Source: Candidatus Pacearchaeota archaeon RBG_13_36_9 | GTDB lineage: Archaea; Nanobdellota; Nanobdellia; Pacearchaeales; GW2011-AR1 | DNA: 5,894 nt | Direction: 5' to 3' | NCBI GenBank assembly: GCA_001786395.1 | Contig: MFWN01000003.1 | Coordinates: forward strand, 13,565-19,458 | Part shown: positions 1 to 5,708 of the stretch, in pieces | Layout: the number at the start of each line of letters is the position of its first letter | Numbering within the stretch: the first letter of the stretch is position 1 | The notes under the pieces: generated by a model | The model's input: only the letters and a program-made list of their open reading frames with translations | Told to the model about the DNA's origin: nothing | Database searches by the model: none | Program-made: the position numbers and the translations under genes

Positions 1-352
1 ATGATTCAGAGAGCGCAGATAGAGTGTTCTCTAATTTGTTTATTCTTTTAGACCTTTCTTCACTTAAACTTCTAACTCTATCAGATAATCCCCCTAAATT
101 TTCCCATTGATTTGCATCTATACTTAAGTTATAAGACCTTTTCCTTTCTTCCTCAAGTTCTTCTTTTGTTTTTTGGTATAAGCTAACTTCCGGATGCCTC
201 AATAAATATCTTTCAGCAGGTGTCGGGATTCCATAAGGCCCGCCAAGATAGGTTGCCATCAAATTAATTAAAGCAAAAAATAATCCTCCAACCAGACCTA
301 CCCCTCCTGTAATTTGTGTATAATGTCCAATCTTATTAATTAGTTTTCTCAT
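1..352 (-). CDS. Partial hypothetical membrane protein with charged helical tail (C-terminus off the left edge)
   Basis: I do not recognise this protein. The frame is open from an ATG at 352 to the window edge, giving 117 codons with no stop. Residues about 13-36 form one hydrophobic segment rich in Gly, Leu, Phe and Ile. It is followed by a Gly/Pro-rich stretch (GGPYGIPTPAERYLLRHPEV), then from about residue 60 a Glu/Lys/Arg-rich region including KTKEELEEERKR, which looks like a long amphipathic helix or coiled coil. The positive N-terminus (MRKLINK) suggests a single-pass membrane protein with the helical part on the far side, but topology is inferred. The start overlaps the end of the upstream gene by 17 nt, and a seven-G run (365-371) lies 12 nt ahead of the ATG, so translational coupling is likely. 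The real length and any C-terminal domain are unknown. Confidence 0.72.
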   Translation of the reverse strand, partial: MRKLINKIGHYTQITGGVGLVGGLFFALINLMATYLGGPYGIPTPAERYLLRHPEVSLYQKTKEELEEERKRSYNLSIDANQWENLGGLSDRVRSLSEERSKRINKLENTLSALSES

Positions 353-632
353 TATTTCTTCTTGCCCCCCCAAAAGCAAATAAAATAGGAAACCCCATTA
401 ATTTTAACCCAAAGGGGATATTAAATGTCCCGGGTGGAATTTCTTTATGAAATTCATATCTTAATAAGAAAAATTGATCTCTGAGTTTGTCATACTTTTT
501 GAATTTTGGTTGATTTCTTATTGTAGTACTTTCCTGCCAGTTATCTTGTAGATTCATAACACAATTTGCAGAATATCCTAAGCTAATAATACTCATTAAT
601 CCTCCAATTGCAGCTTTTTTCCAAGTTTTCAT
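336..632 (-). CDS. Small hypothetical membrane protein, 98 residues
   Basis: Unrecognised. The N-terminus is MKTWKK followed by a hydrophobic segment at about residues 7-27 (AAIGGLMSIISLGYSANCVM), resembling a signal anchor. The middle, residues 28-68, is polar and charged. A second hydrophobic stretch at about 71-89 (FGLKLMGFPILFAFGG) is followed by a basic, polar tail, RRNNEKTN. The layout suggests either two membrane helices or one anchor plus a membrane-associated C-terminus. I chose the ATG at 632, one base after the preceding gene's TAA. The frame can be extended to a TTG at 647, but the GGAGG at 648-652 directly abuts that TTG with no spacing. For the ATG the GGAGG lies 15 nt upstream, which is long, so stop/start coupling may help initiation. 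Its end overlaps the next gene by 17 nt. It is probably part of the same membrane-linked assembly as its neighbours; this rests on operon context only. Confidence 0.7.
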   Translation of the reverse strand: MKTWKKAAIGGLMSIISLGYSANCVMNLQDNWQESTTIRNQPKFKKYDKLRDQFFLLRYEFHKEIPPGTFNIPFGLKLMGFPILFAFGGARRNNEKTN

Positions 633-633
633 T

Positions 634-1236
634 TTACTTAAATCCAACCTCCGCCAAATTTACTTCTACATAATTTAGATTATCTCCAATTATTGAATTA
701 GGTTCAAGAGATTCCAGTAAGTATTTTTTAAGCTTTCTTTTTGTTGGGAAATGGGATCCTAAAAAGAAGGGCAAGAAGATAACTCCAATTCCTTTCCATT
801 CGAGTTCAAAATAATCAAAGTAGTCTTTAAGCCCCTCAGTAAGAAATAATCCCCCTGCTTTTGGCATTCTAACAATAGGGTTAATTGCTTTGATAAAATT
901 GTTATATTCTTCAGATAAAAAATAATTTTTATTTGAAATATTTTTTATTGTTGCATCAAAATCAGGTCTTGCAATTTCGATTAATGGTGTGTTTGTATTT
1001 ACTCTTCTCTCTAATATTTTGCTTTGGGGGATGTATAATTCAATTAATGCTCTTTTATCATACTTTTCTCTGAGAATGTCGCAAAAAGGTAACGTGAGTG
1101 CTAAACTCTCTTCACTAATGCCTCCTTTTAGAAGTTCCTGATAACTAAGATCTTCAATTGGCTTTTCTTTTATTATTTCATTATGATTTAACAAAGCATC
1201 GTATGTTTTTAGTGCATCAACTAAATTTACTCTCAT
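634..1236 (-). CDS. Hypothetical protein, 200 residues
   Basis: I do not recognise a family. The protein looks mainly soluble, with an acidic N-terminal half (residues 1-60, predicted helical, including IEDLSYQELLKGGISEESL) and a middle with alternating hydrophobic residues (ALIELYIPQSKILERRV, 63-79). Its one strongly hydrophobic patch is residues 149-160 (GIGVIFLPFFLG), too short for a confident membrane helix, followed by a basic patch (TKRKLKKY, 165-172). There is no signal peptide, cysteine cluster or obvious catalytic motif. The ATG at 1236 has a purine-rich upstream region, with five G at 1244-1248 (7 nt away) and AAGG closer in. It overlaps the stop of the preceding micro-ORF in an ATGA arrangement. 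It is the largest complete product of the operon and the best handle for a remote-homology search. Confidence 0.75.
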   Translation of the reverse strand: MRVNLVDALKTYDALLNHNEIIKEKPIEDLSYQELLKGGISEESLALTLPFCDILREKYDKRALIELYIPQSKILERRVNTNTPLIEIARPDFDATIKNISNKNYFLSEEYNNFIKAINPIVRMPKAGGLFLTEGLKDYFDYFELEWKGIGVIFLPFFLGSHFPTKRKLKKYLLESLEPNSIIGDNLNYVEVNLAEVGFK

Positions 1237-1334
1237 TTTCCTTCCCCCACATCATATTTTTCGGCTAATTCTTTTGAATGTCTTTCATCTTCTCTAATAT
1301 GATCTATTAGTCTCATTTTCTTCTTCAAAAACAT
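1233..1334 (-). CDS. Possible micro-ORF, 33 residues (27 from the internal ATG), first gene of the minus-strand operon
   Basis: An ATG at 1334, immediately preceded by an in-frame TAG, opens a frame reading MFLKKK then MRLIDHIREDERHSKELAEKYDVGEGK and ends in a TGA at 1233-1235. That TGA overlaps the next gene's start as ATGA, a common sign of translational coupling. The ATG at 1316 is an alternative start with a weak purine-rich lead (GAAGAAG). The TATA box at 1368-1375 predicts a transcript start near 1345, so the 1334 start would have a leader of about 10 nt. Either the ORF is translated as a tiny charged protein, or this is leader DNA feeding ribosomes into the 200-residue gene. The segment SKELAEKYDV resembles the first helix of many helix-turn-helix domains but is far too short to be one. 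The reality of this gene rests on the ATGA overlap and promoter position. Confidence 0.45.
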   Translation of the reverse strand: MFLKKKMRLIDHIREDERHSKELAEKYDVGEGK

Positions 1335-1367
1335 CTAATTTACTATTATCAAATAGTCTCAAGTATG

Positions 1368-1375
1368 TATTTAAA
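1368..1375 (-). promoter_or_regulatory. TATA box of the minus-strand operon
   Basis: On the minus strand this reads TTTAAATA and lies inside the perfect 12-bp palindrome GTATTTAAATAC (1367-1378). Its centre near 1371.5 predicts a start of transcription about 26 nt downstream, near 1345, which is 11 nt ahead of the ATG at 1334. The same core (TATTTAAATAC read on the minus strand) serves as the TATA box of the Lrp-type gene at the other end of the window. Confidence 0.6.
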
Positions 1376-1378
1376 TAC

Positions 1379-1401
1379 TTGTTGTGATTAAATAACAACA
1401 A
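1379..1401. promoter_or_regulatory. Candidate operator: 23-bp inverted repeat between divergent promoters
   Basis: The arms TTGTTGT (1379-1385) and ACAACAA (1395-1401) are exact reverse complements. The core adds three more pairs around the centre at 1390 (ATTAAAT), leaving only the 1386/1394 pair mismatched. The left arm covers the expected TFB-recognition (BRE) position of the minus-strand promoter. The right arm ends 8 nt before the TATA box of the TrmB-type gene. A dimeric regulator bound here could block the minus operon and could either block or aid the plus promoter. The adjacent TrmB-type regulator is the natural candidate, but the match is not to the TATCAC-N5-GTGATA form described for Thermococcales TrmB/TrmBL1, so the pairing is inference. 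Confidence 0.55.
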
Positions 1402-1409
1402 TAATAAGG

Positions 1410-1418
1410 TTTATAAAA
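1410..1418 (+). promoter_or_regulatory. TATA box of the TrmB-type gene (leaderless transcript)
   Basis: TTTATAAAA is centred at 1414, 25 nt ahead of the ATG at 1439, with a purine-rich AATAAGG directly upstream as a plausible BRE. This spacing puts transcription start at the start codon itself. The absence of any Shine-Dalgarno ahead of 1439 fits a leaderless archaeal mRNA. Confidence 0.65.
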
Positions 1419-1438
1419 GAGGATTTGTTAATTTATTA

Positions 1439-2155
1439 ATGGAACTGAATAAACTATTGCAGAAGCTTGGCTTAGAAGAAAAGGAAGCAAAGGTATATCT
1501 GGCTTTATTGCCGCTGGGAGAGGCAACTGCAACCTTGATTGCTGAAAAAACAAACCTTGACAGGACACTTATTTACCAGCTAGCAAATAAATTAATTGAA
1601 AAAGGGCTGGTTTCCTATATAATAAAAAATAATGTAAGATACTTTTCTGCTGCAAGTCCCAAAAAAATACTTGAAAATCTAAAAGAAAAGCAAAAAGAGA
1701 TTGAAAAAGCTATGCCAGAAATGCTGGAACTTGTAAGTACCAAGGAAGAAGCAACAAAAGTGGAGATTTACAAAGGAAAAGAAGGATTGAAGACGATGCT
1801 TAATGATATTATAAGGACTAAGAGAGACTATCTGGTTTTTGGGGAAGAGGGGAGATTCCAGGAAGTCCTTCCAATAGATGTGCATCAGTTTTTAATGCAG
1901 CTAGTTAAAAATAAGATACATGAAAAAGTGTTAGTAAGAGAAGATTGGAGAGGAAAAGTAATTAAGTCTAAAAATTCTGAATTCAGGTACCTTCCAAAAA
2001 AGATGCTTTCACCTTCTACAACAGTTATTTACGGAAATAAAGTAGCTATTATAGTATGGACTCCGCCTTTTCATGCAATATTGATTGAAAACAAGGAAGT
2101 TGCAGAATCTTATAAAGTATATTTTGAAGCGTTATGGAAAATAGCTAAAAGATAA
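1439..2155 (+). CDS. TrmB-family transcriptional regulator, 238 residues
   Basis: This is a cytoplasmic DNA-binding regulator of the archaeal TrmB family. Residues 5-72 form the winged helix-turn-helix: LGLEEKEAKVYLALLPLGEA opens the domain, DRTLIYQLANKLIEKGLV (41-58) contains the recognition helix, and the wing ends at VRYFSAASP. Residues 75-98 (KKILENLKEKQKEIEKAMPEML) form the charged linker helix typical of the family and probably mediate dimerisation. Residues 105-236 resemble the PLD-like sensor region found in many TrmB homologues (VEIYKGKEGLKTML, then TTVIYGNKVAIIVW near 194-207). The sugar-binding domain of classical maltose/trehalose TrmB is considerably larger, so the ligand here cannot be named. 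The ATG at 1439 is supported by a TATA box 25 nt upstream. It is divergent from the four-gene membrane operon, shares an inverted-repeat operator region with it, and probably regulates itself, that operon, or both. It ends 36 bp before valS. Confidence 0.9.
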   Translation: MELNKLLQKLGLEEKEAKVYLALLPLGEATATLIAEKTNLDRTLIYQLANKLIEKGLVSYIIKNNVRYFSAASPKKILENLKEKQKEIEKAMPEMLELVSTKEEATKVEIYKGKEGLKTMLNDIIRTKRDYLVFGEEGRFQEVLPIDVHQFLMQLVKNKIHEKVLVREDWRGKVIKSKNSEFRYLPKKMLSPSTTVIYGNKVAIIVWTPPFHAILIENKEVAESYKVYFEALWKIAKR

Positions 2156-2157
2156 GC

Positions 2158-2164
2158 TTTAAAA
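2158..2164 (+). promoter_or_regulatory. Possible TATA box of valS
   Basis: TTTAAAA starts 3 nt after the TrmB-type stop codon and is centred 31 nt before the valS ATG. It predicts a transcript start near 2187 with a leader of only about 5 nt. No Shine-Dalgarno precedes 2192, which agrees with near-leaderless initiation, although read-through from the regulator gene is equally possible. Confidence 0.45.
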
Positions 2165-2174
2165 CACTGAATAT

Positions 2175-2190
2175 TTATCTTTTAAGATAA
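2175..2190. repeat. Inverted repeat abutting the valS start codon
   Basis: The arms TTATCTT (2175-2181) and AAGATAA (2184-2190) are exact reverse complements around a two-base TT centre, and end one base before the ATG. The site would cover the predicted transcription start of valS, so it could be a repressor site. With a 2-nt centre it is a poor RNA hairpin. It is also A/T-rich and short, so chance is a real alternative. Confidence 0.4.
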
Positions 2191-2191
2191 C

Positions 2192-4600
2192 ATGGCGCAA
2201 TACAACATACAGGAAACAGAAAAAAAGCTGATTGAATTTTGGGATAAAGAAGGAATCTATAAATTTGACAGCAAGGCAAAGAAGATTTTTTCAATTGATA
2301 CTCCTCCTCCGACTGTTTCCGGAAAAATGCACATAGGGCATGCTTTCCAGTATTCTCAGATGGATTTTATAGCAAGATACAAAAGGATGCAGGGATTTTC
2401 CATCTTTTATCCTTTTGGCACAGATGACAACGGCTTGCCTACAGAGAGGCTGATTGAAAAAGAAAAAAAAGTCAGGGCTTTTGATTTGGGGAGAGAAGAG
2501 TTTATCAAGCTTGTTTTGGAGACTCTGGACAAAGAGCTGAGGCCAAAGTACATGGAAGACTGGAAGAGAATCGGGACAAGCTGTGATTGGACACTATTTT
2601 ATTCTACGATTAATGAGCACTGCAGAAGAATTGCCCAGTGGAGCTTTCTGGATTTGCATAAAAAAGGAAGAATGGAAAGGAGAGACGCGCCTGCTATGTG
2701 GTGCCCGGAATGCAGGACAGGGGTTTCGCAGATTGAGATAAAAGACAAAGAGATGGATAGCATGTTCAATGATATTGTTTTTAAGGTCAAGGAGAAAAAC
2801 GGAGAAAGAGAGATTATAATCGCCACAACAAGGCCTGAACTGCTTCCTGCGTGTGTTGCTGTTTTTGTGCATCCTGATGACAAAAGGTACAAAGATTTAG
2901 CTGGAAAAAAAGCAAAAGTCCCGCTTTTTGATTTTGAAGTCCCAATTTTAGAGGATAAGAGAGCTGATCCTGAAAAAGGCACTGGAATTGTAATGTGCTG
3001 CACTTTTGGAGATCAGACAGATATGGAGTGGCAGAAAGTCCACAAGCTCCAGATAAAAGAGGCAATAACTAAAGATGGAAAAATGAGCCATTTGGCTGGA
3101 AAATATAAGGGGATGACCATGAAAGAGGCAAGAAGCCAGCTGATTGAGGACATGAGGCAGCAGGGCTTATTAAAAAATCAGAAGAGCATAAAGCATTTTG
3201 TTAATGTTCATGAAAGATGCGACACTGAAATAGAGTTCATAAAAACAAAGCAGTGGTTTGTGAGATATCTGGATTTGAGGAAAGATATGCTGAAGTGGGG
3301 AGCTAAGTTAAAATGGCATCCTAAGTTCATGAAGTCCAGATATGACAACTGGGTAAATGGATTGCAGTGGGATTGGCTTATATCTAATCAAAGATACTAT
3401 GGAGTGCCTTTCCCAGTTTGGTACTGCGAGAAATGCGATAAGGTTTTCCTGGCAGAAGAAAGCAAGCTGCCTGTTGACCCGTTAAAAGACGCTCCTCCAA
3501 GGGAAAAATGCGGGTGCGGAGGAAAATTAGTTGGAGAGAGGGATATTTTCAATACATGGTTTACTTCTTCTTTGACTCCTACGATAGCTGCCAAGCTTCG
3601 TCCGGAGATTGAGGATAAAGTCAAGTTCATGGACTTAAGGCCGCAGGCTCACGATATTATAACTTTCTGGCTTTTTAATACAGTTGTCAAGAGCAATATC
3701 CACTATGGCAAAAATCCCTGGAAGAATGTAATGATTTCAGGCTTTGTTACACTTGAAGGGCAGAAAATGAGCAAAAGCAAGGGCAATGTTGTTGAGCCGC
3801 AGGCAGTTACTGAACAGCATGGGGCAGACGCCTTAAGATTCTGGGCAGCAGGAAGCAAATTAGGGGAGGATTTGGATTACCAGGAGAAAGACATACTTAC
3901 TGCAAGGAAATTCATAACAAAATTGTTCAATGCAAGCAATTTTGTTTTTATGAATTTAAAAGATTATAATTATAAGAAGCCTGCAAAAATAGAAAAAATA
4001 GATAGTTTATTTTTGGAGAAGCTTAATTATCTTATAAAAACAGCTACATCGACTTTTGAAGAATATGAATACTCCAGGGCAAAAACTGAAACCGAAAGAT
4101 TTTTCTGGCACGAATTTTGTGATAATTATCTTGAAATAGTCAAGAAAAGAATATATAATAACAAAAAAGGAAAAGAGTCTGCGCAATATGTGCTTTATCA
4201 CTCTTTACTTGTCTTGCTGAAGATGATTGCTCCGATAATGCCGTTTATAACAGAGGAAATTTATTTGGAGCACTACGCTAAGATTGAGAAGGAAAAAAGC
4301 ATACACATAAGCCAGTGGCCAAAAGCTGAAAAAGGAAAAAAAGCTAAGGGAGAAAAAGTAGAAAAAGGAAAAAAAGCAAAAGAGGGAGAGAAAGAAGAGC
4401 CGGAGGGGTGGGAGTTGTTTACAGACATTCTTGCGAAAATCAGGCAGGAAAAAACAAGAATGCAAAAGGCAATGAACTGCGAAATAACATTAAAGCTGGA
4501 AAAAGAGGACATGAAAAAAATTGGAGAGTTGGTTGAAGACTTGAAAGATGTTATGAATATTAAAGAGATTAAAGAAGGGAAGTTCAAGGTTGAGTTTTAG
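2192..4600 (+). CDS. valS: Valine--tRNA ligase (archaeal type), 802 residues
   Basis: This cytoplasmic class I synthetase charges tRNA-Val with valine using ATP and hydrolyses mischarged Thr-tRNA-Val. The Rossmann catalytic domain carries the ValRS signature TPPPTVSGKMHIGH (37-50; HIGH at 47-50), GTDDNGLPTE (76-85) and the KMSKS loop (525-529). The inserted CP1 editing domain has ATTRPELLP (211-219) and GTGIVMCCTFGDQTDMEW (263-280). Zinc ligands are suggested by WCPEC (Cys171, Cys174) and by a second cluster Cys412/Cys415 with Cys440/Cys442. The anticodon-binding helical domain starts near 600 and includes FFWHEFCDNYLEIVKKRIY. A Lys/Glu/Gly-rich low-complexity insert at about 711-741 interrupts this region before the final helix-rich tail. 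There is no long C-terminal coiled coil of the bacterial kind, as expected for archaea, and the total is shorter than I recall for euryarchaeal ValRS. All catalytic motifs are intact, so the gene should be functional. The ATG at 2192 has no Shine-Dalgarno and probably starts a short-leader transcript. Confidence 0.98.
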   Translation: MAQYNIQETEKKLIEFWDKEGIYKFDSKAKKIFSIDTPPPTVSGKMHIGHAFQYSQMDFIARYKRMQGFSIFYPFGTDDNGLPTERLIEKEKKVRAFDLGREEFIKLVLETLDKELRPKYMEDWKRIGTSCDWTLFYSTINEHCRRIAQWSFLDLHKKGRMERRDAPAMWCPECRTGVSQIEIKDKEMDSMFNDIVFKVKEKNGEREIIIATTRPELLPACVAVFVHPDDKRYKDLAGKKAKVPLFDFEVPILEDKRADPEKGTGIVMCCTFGDQTDMEWQKVHKLQIKEAITKDGKMSHLAGKYKGMTMKEARSQLIEDMRQQGLLKNQKSIKHFVNVHERCDTEIEFIKTKQWFVRYLDLRKDMLKWGAKLKWHPKFMKSRYDNWVNGLQWDWLISNQRYYGVPFPVWYCEKCDKVFLAEESKLPVDPLKDAPPREKCGCGGKLVGERDIFNTWFTSSLTPTIAAKLRPEIEDKVKFMDLRPQAHDIITFWLFNTVVKSNIHYGKNPWKNVMISGFVTLEGQKMSKSKGNVVEPQAVTEQHGADALRFWAAGSKLGEDLDYQEKDILTARKFITKLFNASNFVFMNLKDYNYKKPAKIEKIDSLFLEKLNYLIKTATSTFEEYEYSRAKTETERFFWHEFCDNYLEIVKKRIYNNKKGKESAQYVLYHSLLVLLKMIAPIMPFITEEIYLEHYAKIEKEKSIHISQWPKAEKGKKAKGEKVEKGKKAKEGEKEEPEGWELFTDILAKIRQEKTRMQKAMNCEITLKLEKEDMKKIGELVEDLKDVMNIKEIKEGKFKVEF
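4328..4393 (+). repeat. Two tandem 33-bp units inside valS encoding a Lys-rich duplication
   Basis: Units 4328-4360 and 4361-4393 share an identical first 17 bases and diverge in the second half. They encode EKGKKAKGEKV (residues 713-723) and EKGKKAKEGEK (724-734) in frame. The duplication enlarges a charged, probably disordered insert between HISQWP and the helical tail WELFTDILAKIRQEK of the anticodon-binding region. It is a likely replication-slippage product in an A-rich tract and may vary between strains. Confidence 0.75.
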
Positions 4601-4624
4601 CTAGAAATGGTGGACAAAGCATAG

Positions 4625-4629
4625 TTTTT
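4625..4629 (+). terminator. Weak candidate T-run terminator after valS
   Basis: TTTTT followed by GTTG begins 25 nt after the valS stop codon, in the 51-bp convergent gap before the minus-strand Lrp-type gene. Archaeal termination commonly uses T-rich stretches without a hairpin, and no convincing stem precedes this one. A five-T run is minimal in such A/T-rich DNA. I see no comparable run for the converging minus-strand transcript within the gap. Confidence 0.25.
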
Positions 4630-4651
4630 GTTGAATCATACCCTTATGTAT

Positions 4652-5593
4652 TTATTCGAAAGTTTTAATATTAGACTCTTCTATCACAAATAATTTTTCT
4701 ATAATTTCTATATCATCATGAAATTTTTGCTTTATTTTTTCTATAACTTCCCTTATATCTGCGTATCTTTTTGATAATAATTCTGCTTGAATGTCATATT
4801 TCCCAGTTAGTTCAATTATTGTTACACAATTGCTCAAATTTTTCAGAAAGTATAGGATTTCTTTTTTAGATTTTGTGTTTTTTAAAGTTAATAATAGGTG
4901 AAAGTAATCATAGCCAAACAAAGAGTAATTGACTTTTGCTTTGTATCCTAAAATAATTTTGTTCTTTTCTAAGTTCTTTATTCTTTTGTTTACTGCTTCA
5001 GGAGTTAGTTTTAATTTATCTGCTATATTAACCAGCTTCTCTCTTCCGTTAAGACTGAGTAGCCTTAAGGCAGTAATATCTTTCTTATCGATGTTAATCT
5101 TTGTTTCATACAGCTTATTAGTTATCTCTTTTGTCAAATCGGTTTTTGTAAGCCATCTTTCATTAAATATCGTAGCACTGTTTATAATTTCGAGAGTTTT
5201 ATCGCTTATTTCTATAAAATAGTTAATTTTATCTAAGATCGAAGTCAATTCTTCCCTAGTTTTGACTCTTAAGGTAATAGCAAAATCCCAATACCCATCT
5301 ACTTTCCCTGCCCACACTATCTCTTTTTCGTTAAATAGCTTTTCAATGGAGAATTCTTTTTTTGGCTCTTTTATCTTAATAAAATATTTATAATACTCAA
5401 AACCTAGATTAAAACCATTTACAATACAGAAGAAATTTTTAATAAAACCTTTTTTTATCAATCTTTCTATTCTGTGTTCTAAAGTGTTTCTATTTATACG
5501 TAATTTTTTAGCTAATTTTATTAAAGATGTTCGCGGATTAAGGTCTATTTCGTATATTATTTTCTTGTCTGTATTATCTATTTCTTCTGTCAT
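4652..5593 (-). CDS. Tandem Lrp/AsnC-family transcriptional regulator, 313 residues
   Basis: The protein is two Lrp/AsnC units in a row. Unit 1 has a winged helix-turn-helix at about 6-52 (LIKLAKKLRINRNTLEHRIERLIKKGFI) and a RAM-like ligand/oligomerisation domain at about 67-147 with the G-x-x-D turn Gly100-Tyr-Trp-Asp103. Unit 2 repeats this, with a helix-turn-helix at about 169-215 (LVNIADKLKLTPEAVNKRIKNLEKNKII) and RAM at about 230-306 with Gly264-Lys-Tyr-Asp267. A normal family member has one unit of roughly 150 residues. Both recognition helices keep basic residues, so DNA binding is more likely than a purely enzymatic role; siroheme decarboxylase subunits (AhbA/AhbB) share the fold and are the alternative to exclude. 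The ATG at 5593 has a TATA box 27 nt upstream and no Shine-Dalgarno, so it is probably leaderless. It is convergent with valS and divergent from the Asp-loop membrane protein gene, its most likely local target besides itself. The effector is unknown. Confidence 0.88.
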   Translation of the reverse strand: MTEEIDNTDKKIIYEIDLNPRTSLIKLAKKLRINRNTLEHRIERLIKKGFIKNFFCIVNGFNLGFEYYKYFIKIKEPKKEFSIEKLFNEKEIVWAGKVDGYWDFAITLRVKTREELTSILDKINYFIEISDKTLEIINSATIFNERWLTKTDLTKEITNKLYETKINIDKKDITALRLLSLNGREKLVNIADKLKLTPEAVNKRIKNLEKNKIILGYKAKVNYSLFGYDYFHLLLTLKNTKSKKEILYFLKNLSNCVTIIELTGKYDIQAELLSKRYADIREVIEKIKQKFHDDIEIIEKLFVIEESNIKTFE

Positions 5594-5616
5594 AATTATA
5601 AATAACTTACTTATAG

Positions 5617-5624
5617 TATTTAAA
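5617..5624 (-). promoter_or_regulatory. TATA box of the tandem Lrp gene (leaderless transcript)
   Basis: On the minus strand this is TTTAAATA within the palindrome TATTTAAATA (5617-5626). Its centre is about 27 nt ahead of the ATG at 5593, placing transcription start within a few bases of the start codon. The lack of a ribosome binding site fits leaderless translation. Confidence 0.62.
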
Positions 5625-5658
5625 TATTTTGTTTTTTATAATAAACGTCATAGAAAAA

Positions 5659-5666
5659 TATAAATA
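5659..5666 (+). promoter_or_regulatory. TATA box of the rightward partial gene
   Basis: TATAAATA, preceded by an A-run that could serve as BRE, predicts a start of transcription near 5689. This would leave a leader of about 30 nt containing the Shine-Dalgarno of the gene at 5720, unlike the leaderless layout predicted for the two regulator genes. Confidence 0.5.
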
Positions 5667-5708
5667 AACAATAATATTACGACTATTAAGTAAATAAAAT
5701 AATGATTT

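Larger units (their letters stand above)
5607..5693. promoter_or_regulatory. Pair of inverted elements flanking the divergent promoters
   Basis: TTACTTATAGT (5607-5617) and ACTATTAAGTAA (5682-5693) are reverse complements except for one extra T in the second copy. The first lies between the TATA box and start of the Lrp-type gene; the second covers the predicted transcription start (near 5689) of the rightward gene. Two copies in mirror orientation at matching promoter positions suggest binding sites for one regulator controlling both genes, with the tandem Lrp protein the obvious candidate. The A/T-rich context makes chance similarity possible. Confidence 0.35.

Noticed and set aside
633..647. 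TTG start at 647, which would lengthen the 98-residue protein by five residues
   Set aside because: The GGAGG at 648-652 directly abuts the TTG with no spacing, whereas the ATG at 632 follows the previous stop by one base.
2594..3065. Open frames on the minus strand inside valS
   Set aside because: They lie opposite a fully conserved synthetase gene, have no promoter or ribosome binding site, and their compositions mirror the valS codons.
4328..4393. CRISPR-like array or intergenic repeat
   Set aside because: There are only two contiguous, diverging units with no spacer, and they are in frame inside a coding region.
4205..4587. Minus-strand frames with long Phe/Ser/Leu runs that look like membrane proteins
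   Set aside because: They are the reverse complement of the Lys/Glu-rich valS insert (AAA/GAA read as TTT/TTC) and so are shadows.
4601..4651. Small RNA or structured terminator in the convergent gap
   Set aside because: I found no stem longer than about four base pairs, and only a five-T run.
4929..5222. 97-codon plus-strand frame with hydrophobic character
   Set aside because: It is antisense to the well-supported tandem Lrp gene, with no start signals; its hydrophobicity comes from complementing Lys/Glu/Asn codons.
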